In this document: positions 55,824-63,963 of the stretch, piece by piece
How the letters are laid out: each line of letters begins with the position of its first letter
Numbering within the stretch: position 1 is the first letter of the stretch
NCBI RefSeq assembly: GCF_002005425.1
Contig: NZ_CP019704.1
Location: forward strand, 310,001-374,000
Direction: 5' to 3'
DNA length: 64,000 nt
Origin: Polaribacter sp. BM10
GTDB lineage: Bacteria > Bacteroidota > Bacteroidia > Flavobacteriales > Flavobacteriaceae
Made by a program: the position numbers and the translations under genes
The notes under the pieces: model-generated
Databases searched by the model: none
What the model was told of the DNA's origin: nothing
Seen by the model: the letters and a program-made list of their open reading frames with translations, nothing else

Positions 55824-57101
55824 ATGAAAATGATAAAAAAGATGAATGGTTTCCTTTATTTTATATGGATAATTATGCTCTTTTTTATCGTTTCATGCAA
55901 AGGTAATGCAACTAAAAACAAGGTTGGTGTTAGAAATTTATCTGCATCAGAAATTCTAGGTAATAAAGAGTATTTGGCTATTTCGTATGGCGGATATCGA
56001 CAAAAATCAAGAAATATTCAACCTACAATCAAAGAATTAAAAGATGATTTGAAAATTTTGTCTGCAATGAAAATTAAAGTTCTAAGAACTTATAATGTTC
56101 ATTTAAAACAAGCAGCAAATTTATTAGAAGCTATTAATCAACTTAAGCAAGAAGAAAGTGGTTTTGAAATGTACGTAATGTTAGGCGCATGGATCGATTG
56201 TAAAAATGCTTTTAATAATAATGGTAAAGAACCTAATCATCTTGAAGAAAGCGAAAGGAATGCTATTGAAATAGAAACAGCTGTTACATTGGCAAAAAAG
56301 TACCCAGAAATTGTAAAAATTATTTCTGTTGGTAATGAGGCAATGGTAAAATGGGCGACAAGTTATTATGTTCAGCCAAAAGTGATACTAAAATGGGTAA
56401 ATTATCTTCAAAAATTAAAAAAAGAAGGCGAGTTACCAGGTGAGCTTTGGGTTACAAGTTCAGATAATTTTGCTTCTTGGGGTGGCGGAGATAAATCTTA
56501 CCATACAGAAGATTTAACACGATTAATTAAGGCGGTAGATTTTATTTCTATGCACACATATCCAATGCATGATACACATTATAATCCTGTTTTTTGGAAA
56601 GCTAATAATGTTAAAGATGCTGATGTTTCTAAGGAAGTAAGAATAGATTCTTTGATGAAAAATGCTACAAAATATGCAGTATATCAATATAAAAATGTAA
56701 AAAAATATGTTGAAAGTCTAGGTGTTCAAAAACCGATTCATATAGGAGAAACTGGTTGGGCTACAAAATCTAATGGCTTTTATGGTTCAAAAGGATCTAA
56801 AGCAACAGACGAGTATAAGCAAGCATGTTATTATAAAGCAATGAGAGATTGGTCTAATAGCAACGGAATTACATGTTTTTATTTTGAAGCTTTTGATGAG
56901 CAATGGAAAGATGCTAAAAATCCTGAAGGGTCAGAAAATCACTTCGGATTAATTAATAATAAAAGTGAGGCAAAATTTGCGCTTTGGCATTTGGTAGATA
57001 AAAATGTGTTTAAATCATTAACACGAAATAATTTGCCAATCGTAAAGTCTTACAATGGTAATAAACAGAAATTAATGGAAGAGGTTTTACTTCTTGAATA
57101 A
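55824..57101 (+). CDS. GH17 glucan endo/exo-1,3-beta-glucosidase lipoprotein
   Basis: The 425-residue lipoprotein (cysteine 25, VSCKGN) is a clan GH-A barrel with GH17 features: an early YGGYRQKSRNIQPT stretch, KVLRTYNVH, the acid/base E172 in SVGNEAM, FISMHTYP, and the nucleophile E309 in HIGETGWAT. The residue after the lipid-modified cysteine is lysine followed by uncharged residues rather than acidic ones, so it may stay in the periplasm. It would cleave beta-1,3-glucan oligosaccharides brought in by SusCD. It begins 16 bp after the phosphorylase gene. Confidence 0.88.
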   Translation: MKMIKKMNGFLYFIWIIMLFFIVSCKGNATKNKVGVRNLSASEILGNKEYLAISYGGYRQKSRNIQPTIKELKDDLKILSAMKIKVLRTYNVHLKQAANLLEAINQLKQEESGFEMYVMLGAWIDCKNAFNNNGKEPNHLEESERNAIEIETAVTLAKKYPEIVKIISVGNEAMVKWATSYYVQPKVILKWVNYLQKLKKEGELPGELWVTSSDNFASWGGGDKSYHTEDLTRLIKAVDFISMHTYPMHDTHYNPVFWKANNVKDADVSKEVRIDSLMKNATKYAVYQYKNVKKYVESLGVQKPIHIGETGWATKSNGFYGSKGSKATDEYKQACYYKAMRDWSNSNGITCFYFEAFDEQWKDAKNPEGSENHFGLINNKSEAKFALWHLVDKNVFKSLTRNNLPIVKSYNGNKQKLMEEVLLLE

Positions 57102-57109
57102 TATTTAAA

Positions 57110-58120
57110 ATGAAAAATTATATACAGTTAGTTTTATTGACCTTTCTTTTTATCTCATGTAATTCTGAGACAGAAATCGATGTTGTAAGTGTTTCGAAAA
57201 ATAAAATCTTGGTAAATAATACACCTTATTTTATTAAAGGAATTTGTTACCATCCGGTTCCTAAAGGAAGTAATAAAAGAAGTTTTAAAAGTATAGATCA
57301 AGATTTAAAATTGATGCAAGAAGCAGGCATAAACACCATAAGAGTTTATGAACCAATTGCAGACGTTACTGTTTTAAATAAATTAGAAAAAGCAGAAATT
57401 AAAGTAATTATTGGGTTTGGGTACAAACAAGATGGTATAAACGATTTATATTCTGGCTCTTATTTAGACTACATAGAAAAGTTTAAAAATCATAAAGCAA
57501 TTTTAATGTGGGAGTTGGGTAATGAATACAATTATCATCCAGAATGGTTTGATGGTGATATTTTAAACTGGTACAATGTTATGGATAAGGCTGCAGTAGC
57601 AATTCATAAAATAGATAGTAATCATCCGGTAGCAACAGCGCATGGTGAATTACCAAATGCAATTGCATATGCTAAAGGCAAAAATATTGATGTTTGGGGA
57701 ATGAATGTTTATAGATGGGATAATCCTGAAGAAATTTTTACGCAATGGCAACAAATCAGTTCTAAACCAATGTATTTATCAGAAGCAGGCAGTGATAGCT
57801 ATATGACTATTGCTAAAGATGGCTTTGAAAAAGGAATTAATGAAAAGGCACAAGCAGCAGCTACTTCAAAAATTCTAAACAAGATTGTTGCGAATAAAGA
57901 TAAGGGTAACGGTGTAACATTGTTTTCTTTTACAGATGGTTTATGGAAAGCAGGTAATAACAATCAACAAGATATTGGTGGTTGGGCTCCTAATAGTTCT
58001 GGGGTGCCATATGATGGTGCTCCGAACGAAGAATTTTGGGGAATAGTAGATATTAATAGAAAGAAAAAAGAGGTTTTTTCTATTGTAAAAAACGTGTATT
58101 CGTCTTTAGATAAAAAATAA
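57110..58120 (+). CDS. Clan GH-A glycoside hydrolase lipoprotein of uncertain family (GH2-TIM/GH158/GH72-like)
   Basis: The 336-residue lipoprotein (cysteine 17, ISCNSE) is a single TIM barrel. It opens with ILVNNTPYFIKGICYHPVP and LKLMQEAGINTIRVYEP, followed by the acid/base E139 in LWELGNEYNYHP (read MWELGNE), WGMNVYRWD, and the nucleophile E225 in YLSEAGSDSY. The overall pattern is like the catalytic barrel of GH2 without the beta-sandwich domains, and also like GH158 and GH72 beta-1,3-glucan enzymes. I cannot choose by eye. It lies between GH17 and GH30 genes with gaps under 10 bp, so it belongs to the same operon and probably acts on laminarin fragments in the periplasm. Confidence 0.8.
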   Translation: MKNYIQLVLLTFLFISCNSETEIDVVSVSKNKILVNNTPYFIKGICYHPVPKGSNKRSFKSIDQDLKLMQEAGINTIRVYEPIADVTVLNKLEKAEIKVIIGFGYKQDGINDLYSGSYLDYIEKFKNHKAILMWELGNEYNYHPEWFDGDILNWYNVMDKAAVAIHKIDSNHPVATAHGELPNAIAYAKGKNIDVWGMNVYRWDNPEEIFTQWQQISSKPMYLSEAGSDSYMTIAKDGFEKGINEKAQAAATSKILNKIVANKDKGNGVTLFSFTDGLWKAGNNNQQDIGGWAPNSSGVPYDGAPNEEFWGIVDINRKKKEVFSIVKNVYSSLDKK

Positions 58121-58126
58121 AACATT

Positions 58127-59623
58127 ATGAAAATAGATCTAAAAAGCGTCTTATTATTTATGTCAATTTTGATGATAGTAAGTTGTGAAAAAAAACAAGA
58201 AGTTTTAGATGTAGAAATTTATGAAACTTCTGCCAAAGGAAATAAGCTATCTAAAATAAAGCCTTTTTCTGGAGATGAAAACTCATCAACAATAAAAATT
58301 AACGATCAAAAGAAGTTTCAAACCATAACAGGTTTTGGAGGTTCTTTTACAGAGTCTTCTGCGTATTTGTTAAACAAATTGAGCAAAGAAAAAAGAAATG
58401 AAATTTTAGAAGCATATTTTGGAGAATCTGGCGCTAAATATTCTCTTACTAGAACTCATATGAATTCATGTGATTTTTCATTATCAAATTATTCTTATAC
58501 ACCAGTCGCAGACGATGTAGAATTAAAACATTTTTCTGTTGCTGAAGACAAAGATGATATTATACCGATGATTAAAGATGCAATGGCAATTTCTAAAGAT
58601 GGTTTTAAAATAATTGCTTCTCCTTGGTCTGCTGCACCTTGGATGAAAGATAATAATAGTTGGGTTGGTGGTAAATTGTTGCCAAAATATTATGATACAT
58701 GGGCCTTGTTTTTTTCTAAGTATTTAGACGCCTACAAAAATGAAGGAATAGATATTTGGGGATTTACAGTTGAAAATGAACCGCATGGAAATGGTAATAA
58801 TTGGGAAAGCATGCATTATTCACCAAAAGAAATGACCGATTTTGTTCAGAATCATTTAGGACCAAAATTAGAGAAAGATGGTAAATCGAAAGTTAAAATT
58901 TTAGGATACGATCAAAATAGAGCTGGCTTAAAAGAATGGGTAGATGAAATGTATAAGACAGAAGAAAGTGCGAAGTATTTTGATGGTACAGCAATTCATT
59001 GGTATGAAAGTACGTATGAGGTTTTTCCGGAAGCTTTGCAGTACGCACATCAAAAATCTCCAGATAAATATTTAATAGAAACAGAAGGTTGTGTAGATTC
59101 TGAAGTGCCAAAATGGAGAGATGATTTATGGTATTGGTCTAAAGAAGCAACAGATTGGGGTTGGGATTGGGCTTCTGAAAAGGATAGATATTTACACCCT
59201 AAATACGCGCCTGTATATAGATATGCAAGAGATATAATTGGCTGCTTAAATAATTATGTTGATGGTTGGGTAGATTGGAATATGGTTTTAGATACACAAG
59301 GCGGACCAAATTGGTTTAAGAATTGGTGTGTTGCTCCGGTAATAGTAGATCCAGAGAAAGATGAAGTGTATTTTACACCAATATATTACACTTTAGCACA
59401 TTTTAGTAAATATATAAGACCAGAAGCTTCTATAATAGAAGTAACTAATTCTGATAAAGAGTTACAAGTAACGGCGGCAAAAAATCCTGATGATTCTATT
59501 GCTGTAGTAGTTTTTAACGAAGGCTTAAATCAAAAAAGTTTCACTTTAAATTTTTTAGAGAAATCGGTATCTGTAAAAATTGATGCACAAGCAATTCAAA
59601 CAATAATTATTCCTGCAAACTAA
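58127..59623 (+). CDS. GH30 family glycosidase lipoprotein (probable beta-1,6-glucanase/glucosidase)
   Basis: The 498-residue lipoprotein (cysteine 20, VSCEKK) matches GH30 of the glucosylceramidase-like branch. TITGFGGSFTESSAYLLNKLS is near 67, SLTRTHMNSCDFSLSNYSY near 106, and SPWSAAPWMKDN near 166. The acid/base is E218 in FTVENEPHG and the nucleophile E320 in IETEGC. A C-terminal beta domain (about 425-498) is usual. In laminarin loci such enzymes remove beta-1,6-linked glucose side chains so that GH17 and the phosphorylase can act on linear chains. It starts 7 bp after the GH-A gene. Confidence 0.9.
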   Translation: MKIDLKSVLLFMSILMIVSCEKKQEVLDVEIYETSAKGNKLSKIKPFSGDENSSTIKINDQKKFQTITGFGGSFTESSAYLLNKLSKEKRNEILEAYFGESGAKYSLTRTHMNSCDFSLSNYSYTPVADDVELKHFSVAEDKDDIIPMIKDAMAISKDGFKIIASPWSAAPWMKDNNSWVGGKLLPKYYDTWALFFSKYLDAYKNEGIDIWGFTVENEPHGNGNNWESMHYSPKEMTDFVQNHLGPKLEKDGKSKVKILGYDQNRAGLKEWVDEMYKTEESAKYFDGTAIHWYESTYEVFPEALQYAHQKSPDKYLIETEGCVDSEVPKWRDDLWYWSKEATDWGWDWASEKDRYLHPKYAPVYRYARDIIGCLNNYVDGWVDWNMVLDTQGGPNWFKNWCVAPVIVDPEKDEVYFTPIYYTLAHFSKYIRPEASIIEVTNSDKELQVTAAKNPDDSIAVVVFNEGLNQKSFTLNFLEKSVSVKIDAQAIQTIIIPAN

Positions 59624-59630
59624 AAGAAAT

Positions 59631-61055
59631 ATGGAAACAGCTAATTTATCAAAAAAGAAAAAAGTTTCTTTCGGGCAAAAAGTAGCGTTCGGCTTAGGGA
59701 TGTTGGCAAATCAAATGTTTCCGGCAGTTTTAGGTATTTTTACTGTGGTTTTAGTAGAAAATTTAGGTTTCCCTGGTTGGATGTTAGGTGTTTTATATTT
59801 TCTACCGAGAATTTTCGATGCAATTACAGATCCTATTATGGGTTTTATTTCAGATAATACGAAATCGAAGTGGGGTAGAAGAAGGCAATATGTTTTAATA
59901 GGTGCAATTATAATGGGCGTTTCATTTGCTCTAATGTGGCAAATGTATACATCAAACTCTGTAAATTATAATTTTACGTATTTTTTACTTTGGTCTTTTG
60001 TCTTTTATTTAGGATTAACCATTTTTAGTGTTCCTTATGTGGCAATGGGTTATGAAATGAGTGACGATTTTCATGAACGAACAAATATAATGGCAACTGC
60101 ACAATTAATTGGGCAATGGGCTTGGGTAATTGCACCTTGGTTTTGGGTTTTAATGGCAGACACAACATTGTTTAAATCTGGTGATGTTGCAACAAGATCT
60201 TTAGCAATATATGTAGCGATAGCTTGTGCTTTTTTGGCTGCGGTTCCTGCAATATTTATCAAAAGTAAATCAACCTTAAATGAAAACTACTCGTCTTTAA
60301 CATTAGGCAACATAGGTGGTAGTTTTAATGAAATAATAGAAGGTTTTAAAGCCGCTTTAAAAATTGAACCTTTTAAAAAATTATGCATTGCTACTTTTTT
60401 AATATTTAACGCTTTTAATACGATTGCAGGTTTTTCTTACTATATTATTAAATACTACTTATTTGCCGGAAACGAATCTAATTTTGGTCTTTGGCCTACT
60501 TTATTTGGAAGTGTTGGTGCAATTGTAACTACTTTTTTAGTAATACCTATTGTTGCTAAAATGTCTAAAAAAATGGGAAAGAAAAAAGCATTTTTAATTT
60601 CTCAAGGAATTTCTGTAGTTGGGTATATTTTACTATGGTTTTTATTTATTCCGGGAAAACCCTACATGTTTTTGTTTGCATTGCCATTCTTTTCTTTTGG
60701 CATTGGAAGTTTATTTACCTTGATGATGTCTATGACTTCTGATGTTATTGATATCGATGAGTTAAATACAAATAAAAGAAGAGAAGGTATTTTTGGAGCG
60801 ATTTATTGGTGGATGGTTAAATTTGGATTAGCAATTGCAGGTTTGTTAAGTGGATTAATTCTAACTTTTGTAAACTTTGAATCTGGTGCAGCAATTCAAA
60901 CTGAAGAATCAATGTTTGGTTTAAGAATTTTCTTCTCAGGATTACCAATCTTAGGAACTTTAGCAGCAATGTATGTAATGAGAAATTATGATGTTACTGA
61001 AGAAAAAACGCTTTTAATTAGAGCAGAGTTAGATAAGCGAAACAATAACAAATAA
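59631..61055 (+). CDS. GPH/MFS-type sugar:cation symporter
   Basis: The 474-residue protein has about twelve membrane helices and glycoside-pentoside-hexuronide family signatures. LPRIFDAITDPIMGFISDNTKSKWGRRRQYV lies near residues 53-84 (written here as pieces LPRIFDAITDPIMG and SKWGRRR). LTIFSVPYVAMGYEMSDDFHERT is near 130. It imports mono- or oligosaccharides with sodium or protons across the inner membrane. It follows GH30 by 8 bp and ends the tightly packed gene series. It is the natural route by which periplasmic oligosaccharides reach the cytoplasmic phosphorylase. Confidence 0.9.
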   Translation: METANLSKKKKVSFGQKVAFGLGMLANQMFPAVLGIFTVVLVENLGFPGWMLGVLYFLPRIFDAITDPIMGFISDNTKSKWGRRRQYVLIGAIIMGVSFALMWQMYTSNSVNYNFTYFLLWSFVFYLGLTIFSVPYVAMGYEMSDDFHERTNIMATAQLIGQWAWVIAPWFWVLMADTTLFKSGDVATRSLAIYVAIACAFLAAVPAIFIKSKSTLNENYSSLTLGNIGGSFNEIIEGFKAALKIEPFKKLCIATFLIFNAFNTIAGFSYYIIKYYLFAGNESNFGLWPTLFGSVGAIVTTFLVIPIVAKMSKKMGKKKAFLISQGISVVGYILLWFLFIPGKPYMFLFALPFFSFGIGSLFTLMMSMTSDVIDIDELNTNKRREGIFGAIYWWMVKFGLAIAGLLSGLILTFVNFESGAAIQTEESMFGLRIFFSGLPILGTLAAMYVMRNYDVTEEKTLLIRAELDKRNNNK

Positions 61056-61421
61056 CTAAATAGTCTAGTTTTTAACTAAAACGAAAACACAACAAGTTTA
61101 ATTTAAAACCTCTAAATTATAATTAAATTTTTTTTCAATTGTCTGAATTATAGTTTGTTGTTTGCGTTTCTTTTCTGTTTTGTTTCTTTTTATCGAATCT
61201 TTTAACTATACATTACCCATACAAACTGCTTTTGTTTTAAAGTTTGATTAGTTTAAGTTTTTTTACTTTTATACTTTTTCCTTTGCTATTCCTTATTTTA
61301 TAGTAATTTCATAATATATCAATTGTTTTTTTATGATGTATGTTTTTTGTTGTGGTGTTTTTTAAGGATTATTTAATCATATTTTTTAATATTGATTTAT
61401 TAACTTAAAAACAATTAACAC
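61056..61421. other. 366-bp leader region containing an operator copy
   Basis: After the symporter there is an AT-rich region without an ORF. It has T-rich tracts on the plus strand and the second copy of the 30-bp candidate operator (61336-61365). No terminator hairpin is evident behind the symporter. The space suggests that the last gene of the locus has its own regulated promoter. Confidence 0.5.
61336..61365 (+). promoter_or_regulatory. Candidate operator upstream of the terminal binding-protein gene (copy 2 of 2)
   Basis: Aligned with 43840-43869 it differs at only 3 of 30 positions, with both GTTTTTT half-sites kept (61342-61348 and 61357-61363). It ends 56 bp before the ATG at 61422. 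Confidence 0.6.
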
Positions 61422-62840
61422 ATGAAAAAAATTACTTTACTTTTACTTTTAATAACTGCTTTTGGGTTTGCTCAAAATTCCGTTACTGTAGACGGTTCTC
61501 AAACATGGAACGGTTATGTAAACGCATTTAATACTTCGGATGATAGTTATGCATTTGGATTTAGTTATGATGTGGCAAATTTAAAAACTACACTTACTTC
61601 TACATCTGTAACATTACAACCTAACTTTGCAATTTGGTCAGCAGAAAATACAAATCCATCTTGGTTTGATAATACAACAACGCCAAATAAGTATATAGAA
61701 GCAAGTTCTTACGTAGAAAATAACGGATTAGCAGGTTCGGATTTAACTTTTTCTGCAAATTTAGATGCTCATACTATAAACTCAGCATACAAAGTTGTCG
61801 CTTTTATAAAAGCCTTAGATCCAAATAATGGTTATGCAACTGTGGTTAATAAAAACATCGTGCTAACAAACGGAATGAGTTCTTTTTCTGTGTCTGCAAC
61901 AGGTGCAGAATTGCAATCTGGTTTTATAATTCAGTATGGTTTTTCTGTTACAGGTGCTTTAGGAGACCCTGCAAATGAAACATCATTAGGAAGTGTTGTA
62001 GTTACTGAAAATGCAAGCAACGATTCTGGAAATACGACCAATGATGGTGTTACTATTGATGGTTCTAAAACTTACAATGGTTATGTAAACGCATTTAATA
62101 CTGCAGATGATAGTTACGCTTTTGGATTCTCTTATGATGTAGCAAATTTAAAAACTACGGTAAATGCATCAACAATTACATTACAACCTAATTTTGCTAT
62201 TTGGACAGCCGAAAACACTAATGCTTCTTGGTTTGATAATCCTACAACACCAAATAAGTATATAGAAGCAAGTTCTTATGTAGAAAATAACGGATTAGCA
62301 GATTCGGATTTAACTTTTTCTGCAAATATCGATAGTTATACAATCGATGCAGGTTACACTGTTGTTGCATTTATAAAAGCATTAGATCCTAATAATGGTT
62401 ACGCTACAGTTGTAAATAAAAGTGTCACTTTAACAAGTAGCATGTCTTCTTTTTCAGTTTCGGCATTAGCTGCAGAATTACAAGCAGGTTTTATTATTCA
62501 ATACGGTTTTTCTGTAAAAGGTGCATTAGGTAATCCGTCTAACGAAGCCAGTTTAGGTAGTGTTGTTTTAAGTTCTAATGCTGCAGTAGCAAGTGTAGAA
62601 AGAAATTCTTTATTAAACATTTCTATGTATCCTAATCCTACAAATAATTACTTAAATATTTCTTCGGATAATATAATTTCTAAAGTTAGTATTTACAATA
62701 TTTTAGGAAAACAAGTAAAAAATATTCAAGTAAATGAAAAATCAAAAAGTATTGATGTTTCGAATTTGAGTAAAGGTGTTTACATGATTAAATATACAGT
62801 TGATAATACTGTAGGAAGTTCTAAATTTATGAAAAATTAG
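61422..62840 (+). CDS. Secreted protein with two tandem beta-sandwich (glucan-binding-like) domains and a T9SS sorting domain
   Basis: The 472-residue protein has a Sec signal peptide (ending FGFAQ, residue 18) and two tandem copies of a domain of about 175 residues (about 21-195 and 207-385). Each copy runs VDGSQTWNGYVNAFN or IDGSKTYNGYVNAFN through LKTT, TLQPNFAIW, NKYIEASSYVENNGL, VVAFIKALDPNNGYATVV to GFIIQYGFSV. I recall this domain from the C termini of marine GH16 laminarinases, so glucan binding is likely; no catalytic residues are visible. The last about 75 residues are a type A T9SS signal (MYPNPTNNYLNISS...VYMIKYTVDN). The product is therefore released or attached to surface polysaccharide. 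It shares its candidate operator with susC, so it belongs to the same regulon. Confidence 0.85.
   Translation: MKKITLLLLLITAFGFAQNSVTVDGSQTWNGYVNAFNTSDDSYAFGFSYDVANLKTTLTSTSVTLQPNFAIWSAENTNPSWFDNTTTPNKYIEASSYVENNGLAGSDLTFSANLDAHTINSAYKVVAFIKALDPNNGYATVVNKNIVLTNGMSSFSVSATGAELQSGFIIQYGFSVTGALGDPANETSLGSVVVTENASNDSGNTTNDGVTIDGSKTYNGYVNAFNTADDSYAFGFSYDVANLKTTVNASTITLQPNFAIWTAENTNASWFDNPTTPNKYIEASSYVENNGLADSDLTFSANIDSYTIDAGYTVVAFIKALDPNNGYATVVNKSVTLTSSMSSFSVSALAAELQAGFIIQYGFSVKGALGNPSNEASLGSVVLSSNAAVASVERNSLLNISMYPNPTNNYLNISSDNIISKVSIYNILGKQVKNIQVNEKSKSIDVSNLSKGVYMIKYTVDNTVGSSKFMKN
61485..62578 (+). repeat. Internal tandem duplication in the secreted binding protein gene
   Basis: Copies at about 61485-62012 and 62052-62578 encode two versions of the same domain with long identical stretches and scattered, mostly silent, changes. 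Confidence 0.8.
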
Positions 62841-62856
62841 AGTTTAGTTATTTATA

Positions 62857-62900
62857 TTAAAACGTCTAGATACGTAATTGTTTCTAGACGTTTTTTTTAT
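62857..62900. terminator. Bidirectional intrinsic terminator ending the laminarin locus
   Basis: AACGTCTAGA (62861-62870) pairs with TCTAGACGTT (62883-62892) around a 12-nt loop, with A residues before and a run of T after. It separates the convergent secreted-protein and peptidoglycan-binding genes. Confidence 0.85.
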
Positions 62901-63547
62901 TTTAAAAGTGCTTCTAATGTTAAAAGGTCTAAAACGCCGTCAGATAAAAGATTGTTTTTAGTTTCAAAACTCTTAATTGCATTAAAAGTTTCTTTTTTAT
63001 AAAGACCATCTATTTCAAGTTCGTATCCTTTATCAGCTAAAATTTTTTGAATTTCAAAAACAATAGGATGTTTGCTTCCAAACTTAATCTGAGGAGTATT
63101 CTTAAATAATGTAATTAACTTATTAGTGTAAAGATTTTTATTGTAAGTTTTTAAATCGACTCTATTTTTAGTTAAAAATTCAATCTCTTTACTCGTTAAT
63201 CCTTTCGATTTTAATTCAGAAGATTTAGATAAAATATCTTCATAATATTTTACTGTAGCTAATTTTTTAGCATAAGTATCAACTGCTATTTTTGTTTCGT
63301 TATCATCGTCTTCTGGTGTTCTAACATCTATATTGTTTGCAGACCATTGTAACATTACAAAACTATTAAGTTCTTCTACAGCCTGATAATACTTTAAAAC
63401 AATTTCTTGATTGTAGTATTCTAAATCAATAGTTTTAGTTGATGTATAATTAACTTCTGGTGAGTTGTATCTTTTGTACTGGTTGTATTTTCCAAAGCCA
63501 ATAAAAAAAGTAATAATCAGCAACAAAAAAATTATAATTTGTTTCAT
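62897..63547 (-). CDS. Membrane-anchored protein with C-terminal peptidoglycan-binding domain
   Basis: The 216-residue protein has an N-terminal hydrophobic segment (about 3-18, IIIFLLLIITFFIGFG) that could be a membrane anchor or an uncleaved signal. A helical charged middle follows (about 40-150). Residues about 155-214 form a PG_binding_1-like domain (HPIVFEIQKILADKGYELEI, DGLYKKETFNAIKSFE, LLTLEALLK), the three-helix module that attaches to peptidoglycan. No hydrolase domain is present. Function beyond cell-wall attachment is unknown. Confidence 0.75.
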   Translation of the reverse strand: MKQIIIFLLLIITFFIGFGKYNQYKRYNSPEVNYTSTKTIDLEYYNQEIVLKYYQAVEELNSFVMLQWSANNIDVRTPEDDDNETKIAVDTYAKKLATVKYYEDILSKSSELKSKGLTSKEIEFLTKNRVDLKTYNKNLYTNKLITLFKNTPQIKFGSKHPIVFEIQKILADKGYELEIDGLYKKETFNAIKSFETKNNLLSDGVLDLLTLEALLK

Positions 63548-63597
63548 TAAGATAAAAAGTTGTAGTTAGGTATAACAAAAGTAATAAAAAGCTATAT

Positions 63598-63963
63598 TTA
63601 TATTGCATTTAAATAAACCCAATGATTATTTTCTTTACAAAATGTAGAATGTTCTTTAATGGTTTCTAAATTTCCGTTTTCAATAAAAAATGCAGTAAAT
63701 TCTACACTATTATTCGTAGAATTATGAATTTGAAGTTTTGCCCAATCAACAGATTTAGTCCACTTTTTTAATTCTTTGTACTCTTTATTAGACAATCTTG
63801 TTGTACTGTGATGACTTTTATGTAAATAATCTGTATTACCCAACACAAAAGCACTGTATCTAGAACGCATTAATTCTTCTGATGTTTTTACAGAAAAAAT
63901 ATCATCATGAGCTTTTTTACAGCAATTTTTATATAATTTATTTGGGTTACAAGGACAATTCAT
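63598..63963 (-). CDS. YchJ-like SEC-C motif protein
   Basis: The 121-residue protein starts MNCPCNPNKLYKNCC, a SEC-C zinc-binding motif (cysteines 3, 5, 14, 15). The YchJ/UPF0225 middle domain follows (SAFVLGNTDYLHKSHHSTTR, SVDWAKLQIHN, VEFTAFFIENG), an NTF2-like fold. A C-terminal SEC-C motif, present in longer YchJ proteins, is absent, so this is the short flavobacterial form. Its role is not established. It is the last gene in the window; the 37 bp beyond hold its upstream region. Confidence 0.88.
   Translation of the reverse strand: MNCPCNPNKLYKNCCKKAHDDIFSVKTSEELMRSRYSAFVLGNTDYLHKSHHSTTRLSNKEYKELKKWTKSVDWAKLQIHNSTNNSVEFTAFFIENGNLETIKEHSTFCKENNHWVYLNAI

Noticed and set aside
61422..62840. 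Reading the terminal laminarin-locus protein as a glycoside hydrolase
   Set aside because: Both domains are repeats of the same all-beta type without paired catalytic acids or a GH motif.
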